A stretch of 64,000 bases of DNA from Osedax fenrisi. Its lineage: Eukaryota > Annelida > Polychaeta > Sabellida > Siboglinidae. The translations under genes and the position numbers were made by a program. How positions within the stretch are numbered: the stretch's first letter is position 1; each line of letters starts with the position of its first letter. Below the pieces are notes generated by a model, which saw only the letters and a list, made by a program, of their open reading frames with translations, searched no databases and was not told where the DNA came from. The stretch lies in the NCBI GenBank assembly GCA_964019155.1, contig OZ025243.1, positions 9,231,865-9,295,864 on the forward strand, read 5' to 3'. Below, piece by piece: positions 1-13,300 of this stretch.

Positions 1-1775
1 TTAAATGATACCTGTTACCTGTTACCTAATTGGTTTAGGCACTTCCATCAACTTCTTTATTGAAGTTTTCGGACGTGCTTTCAATATATTATTGGGCAAA
101 AAGGTATGTTTTGAGATTTGATTTGAATGTTACAGTTGAGTCAATTGATCGGTAGATCATTCCAGATTTTTGGAGCATGGATGGAGAAAGATTTATGTTG
201 GGAAGATGTTAAATGTAATAGAACTGGAGTTTTTAATTTGAATTTGTTTATGTGTCTTTGTTCGTAAATAGTTGTGTTGGGAATTAGTAAGTTGGCAAGA
301 TAGTCTGGTGTGTTATGATGTGTAGCTAAATGTATGGTGAGTGCAATTTTGTAAATTATACGGGATTTTATTGGCAGCCAATGTAATTTGGTTCTCAAAG
401 GGGATATATGTTGTCTGGAATATTTAGTTATGTTGAATATGAATCTGATGGCTGAATTCTGAAGACGTTGGAGTTTATTTATTATAGATTGTGAGGAGGC
501 ATAGAGACATGAATTACAGTAATCGAGGCGGGGGAGAATGAGGGATGTAGCGAGGAGTTTTGCAGTATTAAAATTAATGAAGGGTCTTATTGTTCGTAAG
601 TTGTGTAGTATGTAGTTAATTGACTGTGATAGTGATTTAGTCTGGATGTTGAATTGTAGTGTTGGGTCGATTAATATACCAAGATTTTTTATTTGATTAG
701 CATAAGAAATACTCAGATTGTTAATGGTAATTTGTGGTGGAATGAATATGGTGGTAGATGTTTTAATATGCATTGATTCAGTTTTAAGACAGTTTAGTGA
801 TAATGAGTTTTGGTGAGCCAGTAATGTATATCAGTAATGCAGTTGTTAAGTACATTTATGTCGTTGTTAGGGTCTATCAATCTACAGTGTAACTGTATAT
901 CATCAGCATATGAGTGATAGTCTATAGTGGGGTATTTGTCAATAATTCTAAATAAGGGAAGTAGGTAGATATTGAATAGGAGTGGACCAAGGACCGATCC
1001 TTGAGGTACTCCATGAGTAACTTTACGAGGTTTAGAGATTAGTGAGTTTATACTAATTTGGTAAAAACGATCAGTTAGGTATGAGATGAACCAATCAAGT
1101 GCAGTACCAGAGATTCCGATAGAAGTTAGTCGATTTATAAGGATATTATGGTCAAGAGTGTCGAAGGCAGCTGATAAATCAAGGAGAATGACCACTGAAC
1201 CATGTGGTGATGCAGCAGATAGGTGAATGTGATTAAGGATATGTATCATTGCAGTTTCAGTACTTTTGTGCTTGGTATAGGCACTCTGATATGGGTTTAA
1301 TATATGATTTTCATGGAGATACGAATTTAATTGACGAGCAACAACTCGTTCTAGGGTTTTGGAGAGCGTTGATAAGTTGGAGATTGGTCGGTAGTTGGAG
1401 AGGATTGATTTGTCAAGGTTTGGTTTTTTTATGATGGGTGTAACATATGCTGTTTTCATGTAGATTGGAAAAATGCCTGAGGTAAGTGAGTTTTCTATTA
1501 TTTCTTGGTAATAAGATGCTAGATAAATGTGGTACTTATTTAATATAGAATGAGGAATTGGATCTAGTTCGGAAGATGTATTTACTGCACTGAGGAGTTT
1601 TCAATGGTAGTAGTTGATGGTAATGTGAAGGAGGAAAGGGAATATATAGGTAGATTATATGGTTCATTGAGTGGTGTAGGGAGTGATTTAATTATATTCA
1701 TGACTTTAGTATTGAAATATTGGTCAAATGTATCTATTAGCGTTGTTATGGGTTCATTTGGTAGAACATCATAGA
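1..1775 (-). mobile_element. L2-type non-LTR retrotransposon, 5'-truncated
   Basis: The element reads on the minus strand. Its 3' end is at the left edge of the window, where short GGTAACA-type repeats at about 7-27 resemble the tandem termini of L2/CR1-clade LINEs. Reverse-transcriptase sequence extends up to about 1775, where similarity stops inside the pre-RT linker, so the endonuclease half is missing: a typical 5' truncation. GC content is well above the surrounding sequence. The clade is inferred from the RT motifs and from the C-terminal LHWLP motif. Confidence 0.85.
141..1480 (-). pseudogene. LINE reverse transcriptase, frameshifted
   Basis: The upper segment (794-1480) reads through TAYVTPIIKK, the palm block LDLSAAFDTLDH, the block HGVPQGSVLGPLLFNIYL and the catalytic YADD. 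The lower segment (141-773) carries the thumb and C-terminal part, including LDYCNSCLYASS, LQNSAIRFIF and LHWLP, all standard for L2/CR1 RTs. The two lie in different frames with a one-base slip near 810-815. Another slip near 1595 separates the upstream linker. The copy is therefore dead, but its motifs are well preserved, which suggests a fairly recent insertion. Confidence 0.9.
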
Positions 1776-2235
1776 TACATTTTAAATATATTATTAACAG
1801 AACAAGTTAAAAATCAATTAAACCAATACTAGAATGAAACAAAAAAATAATGTAATTCTTATCTTTGTACATTGTTATTTATTGTTTCTTATACATTTAC
1901 AAGAATATTTATAAAGTATTTAGAATAGTTGTATATGTAATATATTTATTTATATTTATCAAATTGTAAAATTTAATAATAAACAAATTATTATATATAT
2001 TTTTAAATAATATTAAATTAATATACATTTAATATAAATTATAATACATAATTTGTAATACATACTTATACTTAATATTATTTTATATATATCCATAGAT
2101 TTGTATTTTACCAACATGGTAAACTATAAATCTATGTATAAATCATATAATCATAGATATATAATTACCTAATATATAACACTATAGTGTTAAATCTTGA
2201 ATATATCAAAAATTATAACATACCTTTTATTCTAT
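1776..2235. other. AT-rich intergenic DNA with one hairpin
   Basis: No coding signal was seen. An imperfect hairpin occupies 2094-2136, with arms starting CATAGATTT and ending AAATCTATG around a short ACA loop. Confidence 0.5.
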
Positions 2236-2769
2236 TAAAGATTTTCCGAAGGAAAGATGGTTCACTAGCATATATTATTGAAATAAAAATGACACTAGCT
2301 CAAATGCCACATGTAGGATAACTAAAATCTATTTTTGGATTTCATATCTATTTACAAGTAAATTCAAAAAAAAATACCTATAATCTCAAATTAAGATATA
2401 TATAAAAATTATGTTAATATCGAAAAGTAATTGAAAAATATTATTAGGAGATATCAAAAGTGAATTCATAAAAATGTTACCAAATCTTTTAGGTCAAAAC
2501 AGATAGATTCAATCATTGTTATTTACATGTAAACTGTCAATATCGTGAAAATGTCGTAATTTGAAAATATACTTTGTTAAATATAATTCATATATCTATT
2601 ATAATATCAAAAGTATATTATTCTGATAATTAGATTAATTACCTAATAAATTATTAATAGTAAATATAACTTATAATAATACATGTGTATCCATCTAGTG
2701 GTTGATATATTAAAATAATTACCTAGCTTAGATAGGGAGTAGAACCTTCTTTGCTTCACAAAATCTTTG
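2236..2769. mobile_element. MITE, family A (7-bp TSD type), diverged copy
   Basis: The left terminus reads aAAGATTTTCCGAAGGAAAG and the right terminus is its near-complement, ending ACAAAATCTTTG. These match the termini of the better preserved copies at 39445-39882 and 57558-58011. Flanks ATTCTAT and ATTTTAT look like a decayed 7-bp target-site duplication. The interior differs from the other copies, so this may be a subfamily sharing only the ends. Confidence 0.6.
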
Positions 2770-4338
2770 ATTTTATATATCCCATGCATAATCATATATT
2801 ATTTTCAATTAATTATTAACATACTATATTGTTTACATTCAATATATGTAAATACATTTTCATTATCTATATGTATATATATGTAATATGTATTATCATA
2901 ATACTATTATGTATATATATAAGATAATAGATATCATATCTAAGATATGACTATTCATATTTAAGTTATAAGCATATTTTTATATTAAAATAAATAATAA
3001 TAATAGTTAACTGTATTAATCATTATATATATTACCTATTTAAATAACATAATTCCTAATAATATATAACATGATTGTTTATGATTGATGGAAATAATGT
3101 TATGTATTAGAATAAAAAAATATATATAAAATAATATTATAAACTAAAGTACAGTTAAATTAATAAAAATTATTTTATATAAATATATTTAATACATTAT
3201 TATATTATATAATATAATATAATTAAATTATATAAATTATAATAATTTATATACAATAACTCAAAACCTAAGGGCATATATATATAATATGTTAGTTTAT
3301 CCATATGGCACTATTGTAGTATAGTAATATAAAATAATGTATTTAGGCATTGTTTGATTAGAGGCTCCTCTTATCTAGATGTCTAAAATAATTGTTTTAT
3401 GATAAAAATCTTTTAAAATAATTTGTAGACTAACAAATAAGTTTTTTAGATTAAGAACACTTTATTAGCTGAGACCAGCCTCTCCATGGATAATACAATA
3501 TTATCAATATATTTGACATTTTAATAATATATATTGTATATGTATTATTTTATCTATATATTATTTTATAATATATTACATTATATAAATACTATGCATC
3601 TTTGTTTATACTATAAGATTACTGAAATCTATGAGAATATATAGTAATTAATATGTATATTACAAGATGTCTTAAATTATAGACTATAATGAACATTGCT
3701 AATATGCAATATTTTATTAATATATATAATATGATGTTGATGATTGTATTAATAATATGCTATACTGTGTCAACAATATAAGTACATATGATTAATAGTC
3801 ATAGTTATAATTATAATAATAAAGAAAAGTTAAAAAAATATCTAATAAAATTGTTATGGGTATTATTAAATTATTAAATAGTATTTACTAAATAGTTATA
3901 TAATATAAAATATGTTATGTTTTGGTTGCATACTAAATTCACATGGAAGTTTATTCAATAATCAAGACAAGAGAGGCAGTTCTGTAATCTATATTATTAG
4001 ATGTACAAGGGAATATGTTAAGGGGTTTTATATATATTTATTTCTGTTTTATATATTTTTTATATTCTATGTGAGAAATATCAATATATTAAGTAATAAG
4101 GGGTTTGTTTATTAATTACAACCTTCTGTAGTATACATAATAGTCTATAGTTAGTCAATCTTATAGATACATTTGAACAATATTTAACCATTTAATTATA
4201 TTATATGATGTATATAACAAGATAGGAATATACATAGGAATGCTATATATTACTCTGACATTATATGTATAATCTTTTAATTAGTATTTGTAATCCAATA
4301 TATTTAATTATATAAATTGTCTTCATATTATATATACA

Positions 4339-4378
<40 letters not shown>

Positions 4379-4528
4379 TATATGATATATGTATATATAG
4401 AGAATCTATATTATAGATCTGTATTGATTGTACATTAAGACAGGAAGTAAAGATTAGATTACAAAAAATAAGTCTACTGATATTCTTTGATATTCATTAT
4501 TATTATTAGTATATACATGTAAACTATA
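2770..4528. other. AT-rich intergenic DNA
   Basis: Very AT-rich with many short open frames and no recognisable gene. An (AT)n tract lies at about 4341-4375. The first coding exon of the ELMOD gene should lie here or further left, but I could not identify it. A frame at 3912-4115 was considered and not accepted. Confidence 0.5.
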
Positions 4529-4970
<442 letters not shown>

Positions 4971-5139
4971 ACATGTTTATTATAATTACACTAATTCATA
5001 CAATAAGATAATTATATATATTATTTTATATTTATATATTGATAGCCTATTGGCAATATGAATAAGATAAATATAAGAATAATGCTGTCACTATAGATTA
5101 TAACATGGTATAACATAACTAATTAAATATATTTGACAG

Positions 5140-5603
5140 AATCTTCATTAAGAAATTCACGTCTACCTGCTCTTAAAAGACTGCTAGTTGACCTACAATT
5201 TGATTCTTCTGATGTCCTTAATCAGATATGCAATGCAAAATGTATTTCTATCATAGATCAACAAATGTTTGTACAGATTACTTATTATTACTCTTCTATT
5301 AATCTACAAATTTCTGATATTGCATAAATTTAAAACAATGATTACCAATCCTAATCAAAAATATTTTATAAACTGCATTCCTATATTATTAAAATACTAT
5401 TATAATAACCCAATCGAATTAGAAATACTGAGCTTAAAAATTATATACATGTTTTAATTATATTATAAAATTATTAATAATATATTTACCAAATAATATA
5501 TTTTATTTCTTTATTCAATTATTTTATGGTAACTGTAAAATATTTACATTCTTTTTTATTTTTGTATTATTCATTATTTATTTCATTAGCGTATGTTATC
5601 GTT

Positions 5604-5640
<37 letters not shown>

Positions 5641-8600
5641 TATATTTCAGATTATATAATTGCTTAAATAAAATATCAAAATATATTATCAGATAAATTT
5701 GTAATCCTAAAATATTATTTTACTAATTTATGTTTAGTTTAATAATTGTATAACTCTCATAAATTTATTTAAATTAGTTAACTTCATAAAAATCACTTCA
5801 ATTCTATATATGTCATAATTTTGTTCTTACCTAGAGTCATTAATTGAGTTTGTTTTCACCACTTAAATACAGCCTTTATTGTAACTATTGTAATGATGCA
5901 TTATCAGTTACTTTACTCTAAACTCCACTTGTCACTTATACTAATCGAAATAAAACCATTTTTGTTTGCTTTATGTTTAGTAAACCAATATAATTTTTAA
6001 TATAAATATATATATATAAATAATCTATGCATTTTACATGTAAATATAATGTAACATATATTAGTATTGCAAAAATAACCAAATTAATGTATACAAAAAG
6101 ATGAGTAAACTGAGAGGAATACATTTTAGTGTAAAATATGTGGAGTATAGTATTTTACTGTATTGTACCTCACTTGTATAATACAAACACATGGTGAGGA
6201 GTGGAGTATAGTTTAGAGTAAAGTGACCTATATTGGTTAATATTTATTTCTATCAATTAATTACCATATATTATACTCATTGAATAATATATGTATAATA
6301 TATCTAAAACTAATTTCAATGAAATATGTCAAATTATTCTAATTTATTGTAATCAATTTCATGACTATTCTAAAGAATTATTTCTTTCTAGTATCTATTT
6401 TGGTATATTAAAACAATTAGTACAAGTTATTAATATATTTATTCTTCTATATAATCATCTACCTAATATGTAATTTTGAAATGTATATTAAATTATTTAA
6501 ATTAACAGGTTTTATATTATACAAAGTATAACAAATTTAACTTTAAAATTATAAATGTTAATTAATACTTTTTTTCTAAATTTAATAATTTAATATTATT
6601 ACATATTAAATATATTAATCCATTAAATAAATAATTTAAATAACATGCATAATTTATATAGTATAAGTATCATAAGTTGAATTTCAAAAATTCAAATTAG
6701 TATCATCGGGCATCTTCAAAATAATTAAAAATTAATTAACATGCATACATTTTAATTATATTAGATAGTAACTCATATAATAATGTAATTAGAGATACAT
6801 AAAATGAAATATATTTCATATAAAGTAGATTATGAGGATTGTATATATATATATATATATATAATTTGAATGGAATATCAAATGTGGTATAATAGTTATA
6901 TGCCTTAGGAATATCATATACCTATAATGTAATTTATATATACATATTATTATTCATATAAATATAGCATATAATATAAATATAAAAGTCAATTTCAATA
7001 AAGATATTTATATCGATGTGTTGTATATTTATTTTATGTTTTTAAAATAGGTTTATAAATACTCTAAAAATGAGTTTGGAACAAATATGTGGATATCGTT
7101 GCCTTATTAATGATGTTGAAAAGCTTCGGAAACAATCCTATTGTTCTGAGGATACACACCACGAAGAAACACTTATGAAGGTGTGTATGTTCAAATAATA
7201 AAGGAAGTGATCTTTGATATGTTAACAACAGATTATATTTCTACTAAAATAATGTTGTATTAGATTACATATTCTAAGTAATTTGAATTATAAAATGTTA
7301 TATTTATATATATTTATTATATTAATAGAAACTATACTAATAACATATAATATTACATTTTTAATTAATATGTGTGTACTGCTTCATAATACATAAATTA
7401 ATATAATTATGTATTAATGATCAAACTAATAGCCCACGAATTCTATATCAATCCCTGGTATCAATCATTTCCTATATATGATATTTCAAATATATTTTAT
7501 GTGTAATAAAGATGTAATATGCATGTATATATTTTCTCATTATTATTAAAATATTTGTATTTTGTAAAGCTTGAAAGTATGAATAATAAATCGGCATTAC
7601 AAAATAATTTTATATTATAATATAAATAGTAAATTGTGTAAATTATATATCTAAATTTCATTATATCCAGTAATTAAATAATTATTAATATTATTATCAA
7701 TATATATAAACATTTATTTCCAATATTGAAAATTAAATGATAGTTTTTAGTACCATGAAAAATACTATTTGTATAATTTTAATTTTATAATTATACAATG
7801 TTTTGAATAATTAACAATGATTATATACTTTTTATAGTTATGGTCACATATGAAACCAGATGATAAATTGTTAACTCGAATAACAAATAGATGGACAGAA
7901 TTGGGTTTTCAAGGACATGACCCTGCCACAGATTTTAGAGGTTGTAAAGTTGTAAACAATATATATTTTTATAATTTAGTTTTATACAGCTATATTATTA
8001 TATTGAATTTATGTTTGTAATATTTTCTTAATTAGGTATTAAATTACTAGACTATATATATATATATAATATATTAGGTTAATATAATAAAATTAATATA
8101 AATTTATATTAAAATATTAATTAAATATTGAAATTAAAATAAATGTAGTTATGATATAATAATCTAACCATACAATTATTTATAATTTAAGATAAATATA
8201 TTTCTATATATTAATAAATAAATTATATTATATTTAGTTTAAATATTAATAATTAGGTCTAATTTAAAATAATATTGTTACAACTAATTATGGTGATGAA
8301 TTATCACACCTTTCTGATATTATCAATATAATTAATTTAAATAATTATTATGAATAGATAAATATATAATCTTTAATCACATAATCTTATCTTAGCACTT
8401 ATGTATAATTTATATGAACTCATTTATGAATGTAGTGCAATAACAATATAGTAATTATATAAGATATTATGTGGTTTATTATCATCTAGTACATCTAAAT
8501 CATATGTATGTATGAACATGCATACAATTTTTATTGTACTTGGGTGGGATATATGTTATTTCTAGATCATTTTAACATATGTACTAATGATATTATCAAA

Positions 8601-9190
8601 ATACTTTACATGTTATTTATTACTTTCATCTTAGTTCATTGTATGTAATAATGTGTTTTATTGACCTATATAGGTATGGGTTTATTAGCGCTAAAGAACC
8701 TAGTGTACTTATCTGAACACTATCCTAACAAAGCAAAGTCGATGTTGTCTATGAGTTGCCATCCAACTACAGGGTAATTATAACACCATTCATATTAGAT
8801 TGACATTTAATAGTATAACTAAATCATAGGTATTCTTTTGCCATTGTCGGAATCAATTTAACTAGTTTATCAGTGAATATGTTATCTAACGGACACTTAA
8901 AAACACATTTCTACAATAAAGTTAATGGAAAACCTGATATTGACGATTTTCATGATTTATATTGTTAGTATTAAAATATTTATATGACTATAAATATTAA
9001 TTTAATATTATTCGTAGGTAATATATTCATGGAATTTGATGAATATTGGTATTCAGAAAATCCAGAAGATATTATGCAGTTTAATAGAATAAGAAAACAG
9101 TATGAACAAAGAGTTATTAAACAACTCAAAAGTGATAAAAATATGATTTTCAACTATACAGATAAATTATCTAAAAATTACAATATCTAA
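5140..9190 (+). CDS. ELMOD2: ELMO domain-containing protein (ELMOD2-like), 5' end not found
   Basis: Six coding exons: 5140-5266, 7051-7180, 7838-7940, 8674-8773, 8830-8963 and 9018-9190 (stop TAA). Phases agree at every junction, giving 255 codons including the stop. The signature motif runs W-TEL-GFQGHDP-TDFRG-MG and contains the Arg that is catalytic in the family. Downstream blocks YSFAIVGINL and FNRIRKQYEQ match ELMOD1/2. ELMOD proteins are GTPase-activating proteins for ARL2-type small GTPases. The first exon seen enters in phase 1 and encodes ESSLRNSR, aligned with residues 50-60 of human ELMOD1/2. About 50-60 N-terminal residues, including the membrane-associated segment, are therefore missing upstream. 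The absence of the optional insert before YSF favours ELMOD2. The last two introns are only 56 and 54 nt. Tail-to-tail with SNX8, 743 bp apart; possible AATAAA at 9426. Confidence 0.92.
5267..7050. other. ELMOD intron with small inverted-repeat element
   Basis: AT-rich intron. (AT)n lies at about 5611-5636 and 6841-6862. Inverted arms starting ACTTTACTCTAAACT at about 5907-5930 and 6200-6227 bound a 320-bp MITE-like element; a partial GTGGAGTATAG duplication lies near the right arm. Nothing coding was seen. Confidence 0.5.
7181..8673. other. ELMOD introns around the 7838-7940 exon
   Basis: Two AT-rich introns of 657 bp (7181-7837) and 733 bp (7941-8673). I see no repeat or gene beyond short AT runs. 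Confidence 0.5.
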
Positions 9191-9213
9191 CTATGGAGCT
9201 ATTATTTTGATAT

Positions 9214-9246
<33 letters not shown>

Positions 9247-9933
9247 TACAAACACAATGTATAATTAGTCAAATTTATTATTCCAATATTATTTATATCA
9301 TTATATTAATTTGATAATTATTAGATTAATAATAATTGTTAAATTTACGTTTATTTTTATATTCTTAATGTTTGTATATAGAAAATACATTGTAACAAAT
9401 GTTAGTATTATATAATAGTTTTATTAATAAATACTATCATTAGTAATTATAATACTTATAATACATATATAATACATAATATGGCATGAATACAGAAAAA
9501 AACAAATTCTGCATAGTGGTTAATAACAATTATAAATAATAAATAAATATCTATCGGAGTTAGTTTTCAAGTATTTCACTTATTTTCGGCTTTAAAACTT
9601 TCCAGGCCTCAGAAAACTATTGAAAAATTAAAATTAATTTTATTATACCTATATATTACTATAATTAAAATATTATTAATTTTCTTTTAAATATTATTTA
9701 AAGTTAAACTAAATTTAATATATATTTTGAAAAATTAAATTTATTAATAAATTAGCTCTGAACTTAATTAAAATTTAATTTTTTTTTTTAAACTAGTTAT
9801 TTACGTAAAATATTATTTCGATATCATTACCTATAGCTAAACTATGCATATTATTGTTTAAAAATGTTTTCCGTTTATTTGCAAATTTAATTACATATAA
9901 TTAAATATTTAAAATATTGTTTAAATAATATTT
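9191..9933. other. ELMOD-SNX8 convergent intergenic region
   Basis: The 743 bp between two stop codons holds (AT)n at about 9215-9238. Candidate AATAAA signals are at 9426-9431 for the plus-strand gene and 9740-9745 (complement) for the minus-strand gene. Confidence 0.5.
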
Positions 9934-10287
9934 TTAATTATTAGAATCAATGTATTTGTAAACTTTATTTTCAAAACTAACTAGATTATAAGCATCACAT
10001 TCTTGACTTGCCATATCACATAATGCATTGTATAGAGAAGTCAGATTCTCATGTACAAATCTAGTTTCATATTGAGCACATATTAATGAATAGGCAGATC
10101 TGTTTTCGAGTGACAAGATTTCATTTTCTTGCTATTTTTTATATTAAGTTTAGATATAGTAATATTATATAGCTGCAAATATATATTCTAAAAATATATC
10201 TATTGTATTAATTATATTATATATACAAATTTAGATTTAATATATAAAATTTAATAAAAATAATTATAAATATTAATTATATACAAG

Positions 10288-10321
<34 letters not shown>

Positions 10322-13300
10322 CAAGTTAAGATTATTTATATAATAAACAATATAATATACATTTAATAAAACCTAATAATATAATAATATAAATATTAAC
10401 TTATTAATTATTTTATATTAATTTAGATATTAAATATATTTGAAAAACCTTTATAATTCGTTGTTCCAAATGTTCCGTTCTATTATCCTATAAGACATAG
10501 TATTATATAACTTCTGTTAATTGTTACTTGCGATGATCAATATTGTAACCTGAGAACCTCCTTGAACTGTTGCAGTCATGTGTTTCTTCTTATATAAAGC
10601 CATCTTCTGTAGAGACTTCTGATGATCTTGTAAAACTCCTCTTTCGTGCCTATCGCATAACTCCTAAATGTAATTAAGTTAATATTCATTGGTATACATC
10701 ATTTATAGTTATACAATATAAATTAAAATATTACAAAAAAAAATTAGTGTATATTCCTGTTAAAATTGTCATTGAAAAACTTTCATAATGATATTTATAA
10801 TTATTCATAAATGTACAACATTAATAATATAGTTACATTAAATATCCTAATTTAAAATGATATGTAAATCCATGAGTAGATATTTAATAATTTATATTAA
10901 TTACAATAGTGTATAATACCTGATGTGATTGAAGTAAATCTATAAACATGTTCAATTCTTCAACGACATCATTCTCTAGCTTACAAGCCTGAAAGAAAAT
11001 TAGGTTTACATTGATATGTTATATATTCAAATTATTAATTTATAGAGATTTATCAAATGCATTATTATATTAGTATTTAAATTAAATAATTTGATAATAA
11101 TGTTAAATGAGATATATTTCTATATACTCATGACTTTTTTATACGAATAATGTTAATTAAGTAAAATAAATGTATTAAATTAAATAAATATTATCTTTAT
11201 AGTGGTTATTCATTTTAAATTCAACTAATATTTTAATTATATTTTTAAATCTATTTTTTTTAATTCAGATATTTTTAATTTCTGAAATTTTCAAATGATT
11301 ATATTATAATAATTTACCTAATTTCACTTTCATAGTGATCAAAGAGGGCATAATATGTATCTCTTAATGTTATATATTTATATTACTGATGAAAATATTA
11401 CTAGTTACATTCAATATGACCTATTATATAATATTTAATTATATATATATTTACATTTATCTATAAATTAACAAACATTTATTTAAATTTGAATATTATT
11501 TTAAAAACAAATTATAAATTTAAAATACATAAGGTGTCAAGAAATATAGAAATTCTATAATTATTATTGTAAAATATTACTTGTTAGTTTAACAATTTAT
11601 ATAAACTATCACATAACAAATCTATAAATAATTTATAAAATTATATAATCTATAGTAGGCTTATTTTTGTATACTCTATTTGATTTTATAATTTAGATTT
11701 TAAATTATATAAGATATCAGTATAAATTATAGTCATTTTAAAATTAATTTGTCTCGATGTTATAATAAAGTTATAAGTTCTAATATTATATATTTTATTC
11801 TAATGTATCTAGATAAAAAATATAATATATAAAAATAAATAATCCTATTCGGAATAAGAGTATTCTGTTATATAGTTTTTTAAATAATTATATTAATGAA
11901 ATTTCATAAACAATTATTACTATTTTTAATACGCATATAAATCATATTTATATTTATTGAGAGCTTATAATGTAAACATAATCCCAAAGAAATATTGGCA
12001 ATTAGACAACTCGTACATACACATTTTCTAGAGTTAGATCACCTTTGCCTATCTATTTACATGTAAATGCCTGCAATTGCGGTTGTGGTAAATATCATAT
12101 TAAAACATATTAGATTGTATACATAATAAAACTTGTTATTGTAAAATATATTCTGTTTGTTAACAGGATTGAGAACTTTTATTACATAGTATATATAAAG
12201 TATTACAATATGTTATACATGCAATACTAATTTATTTACACAATATTAAAATTAATAGTTGTAATAAAGGATAAACACATTAAGTTTAATGCTCAAATAT
12301 AGTCGTAAAGGGGTTTCACACCAACTCAACCTCAATTATTAACTCTAATAATTAGGTGTAAAACCCCTTTTACGAAGATTTAAATAATATAATTGAACTT
12401 TAACCTCTAATAATTAGAGTTAATAATTGCGTTTGAGTTGGTGTGAAACCCCTTTTATAACAAAAAAGTAATCAATAAATAAAATTTATTTATTTTAAAA
12501 TAATGCCTGTATACAAATATAATAACACTATAATTGATGCTATAATTAGCTATATTATTGAAAATAATTTTAATTATTTGAAAAAATAGATAAATTATGT
12601 TGTATAAAATAAATAGATATAAAATAATAATAATAAAAGATTAGTAATTCGTAATATATAATTAAATTATATGTTAAATACAAATGTGAAGTGATATCAT
12701 TATATATTTAATAGTATCTTTAGTCACTACATAATTTCCATATAGTAAAGTACATCTTACATTTTTATATTAATTTCTATAAAATCAATTATATAAATTG
12801 AGTTAATTAAAATAAAGTTACTAATAAATTTAAAATCTATAATATATAAAGTACCATTTACATATGAAATCTATTAATAACTCATCTAAATCAAATTATA
12901 TATAAATTGTAACATGAATAAATAGTATGTACAATTTACGAAAAAAACTACAAACATTATTTGAATGTATGATATAGTATAGTAAACTTCTAATATATAA
13001 TATAAACTTATATTTAAAATATAAAATATATAATATAATATGAACTTATGATATATATATATGATATGTACAGTTTTTCTTAATTTTTTAAACTTATTAT
13101 TTAAACTGTTTAATACCCATTTCATTTAAATTAATGTTATTAAAAAATGTAAATATTTATATAGAATGTATTTTATAGTGATTCAAGTAGTGTTTTATAA
13201 AATTATTAGTAATCAGATAAAATGATAAGCGAATATTAAAATAAATAGAAAGTTTGAATATTTATCTTTTAAATAGTTTATAATTCTAAATTGATTGACA

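Noticed and set aside
3912..4115. Possible upstream ELMOD exon with a hydrophobic segment
   Set aside because: The sequence does not align with the CELQRI-type N-terminus of ELMOD proteins and no fitting donor in the right phase was found.
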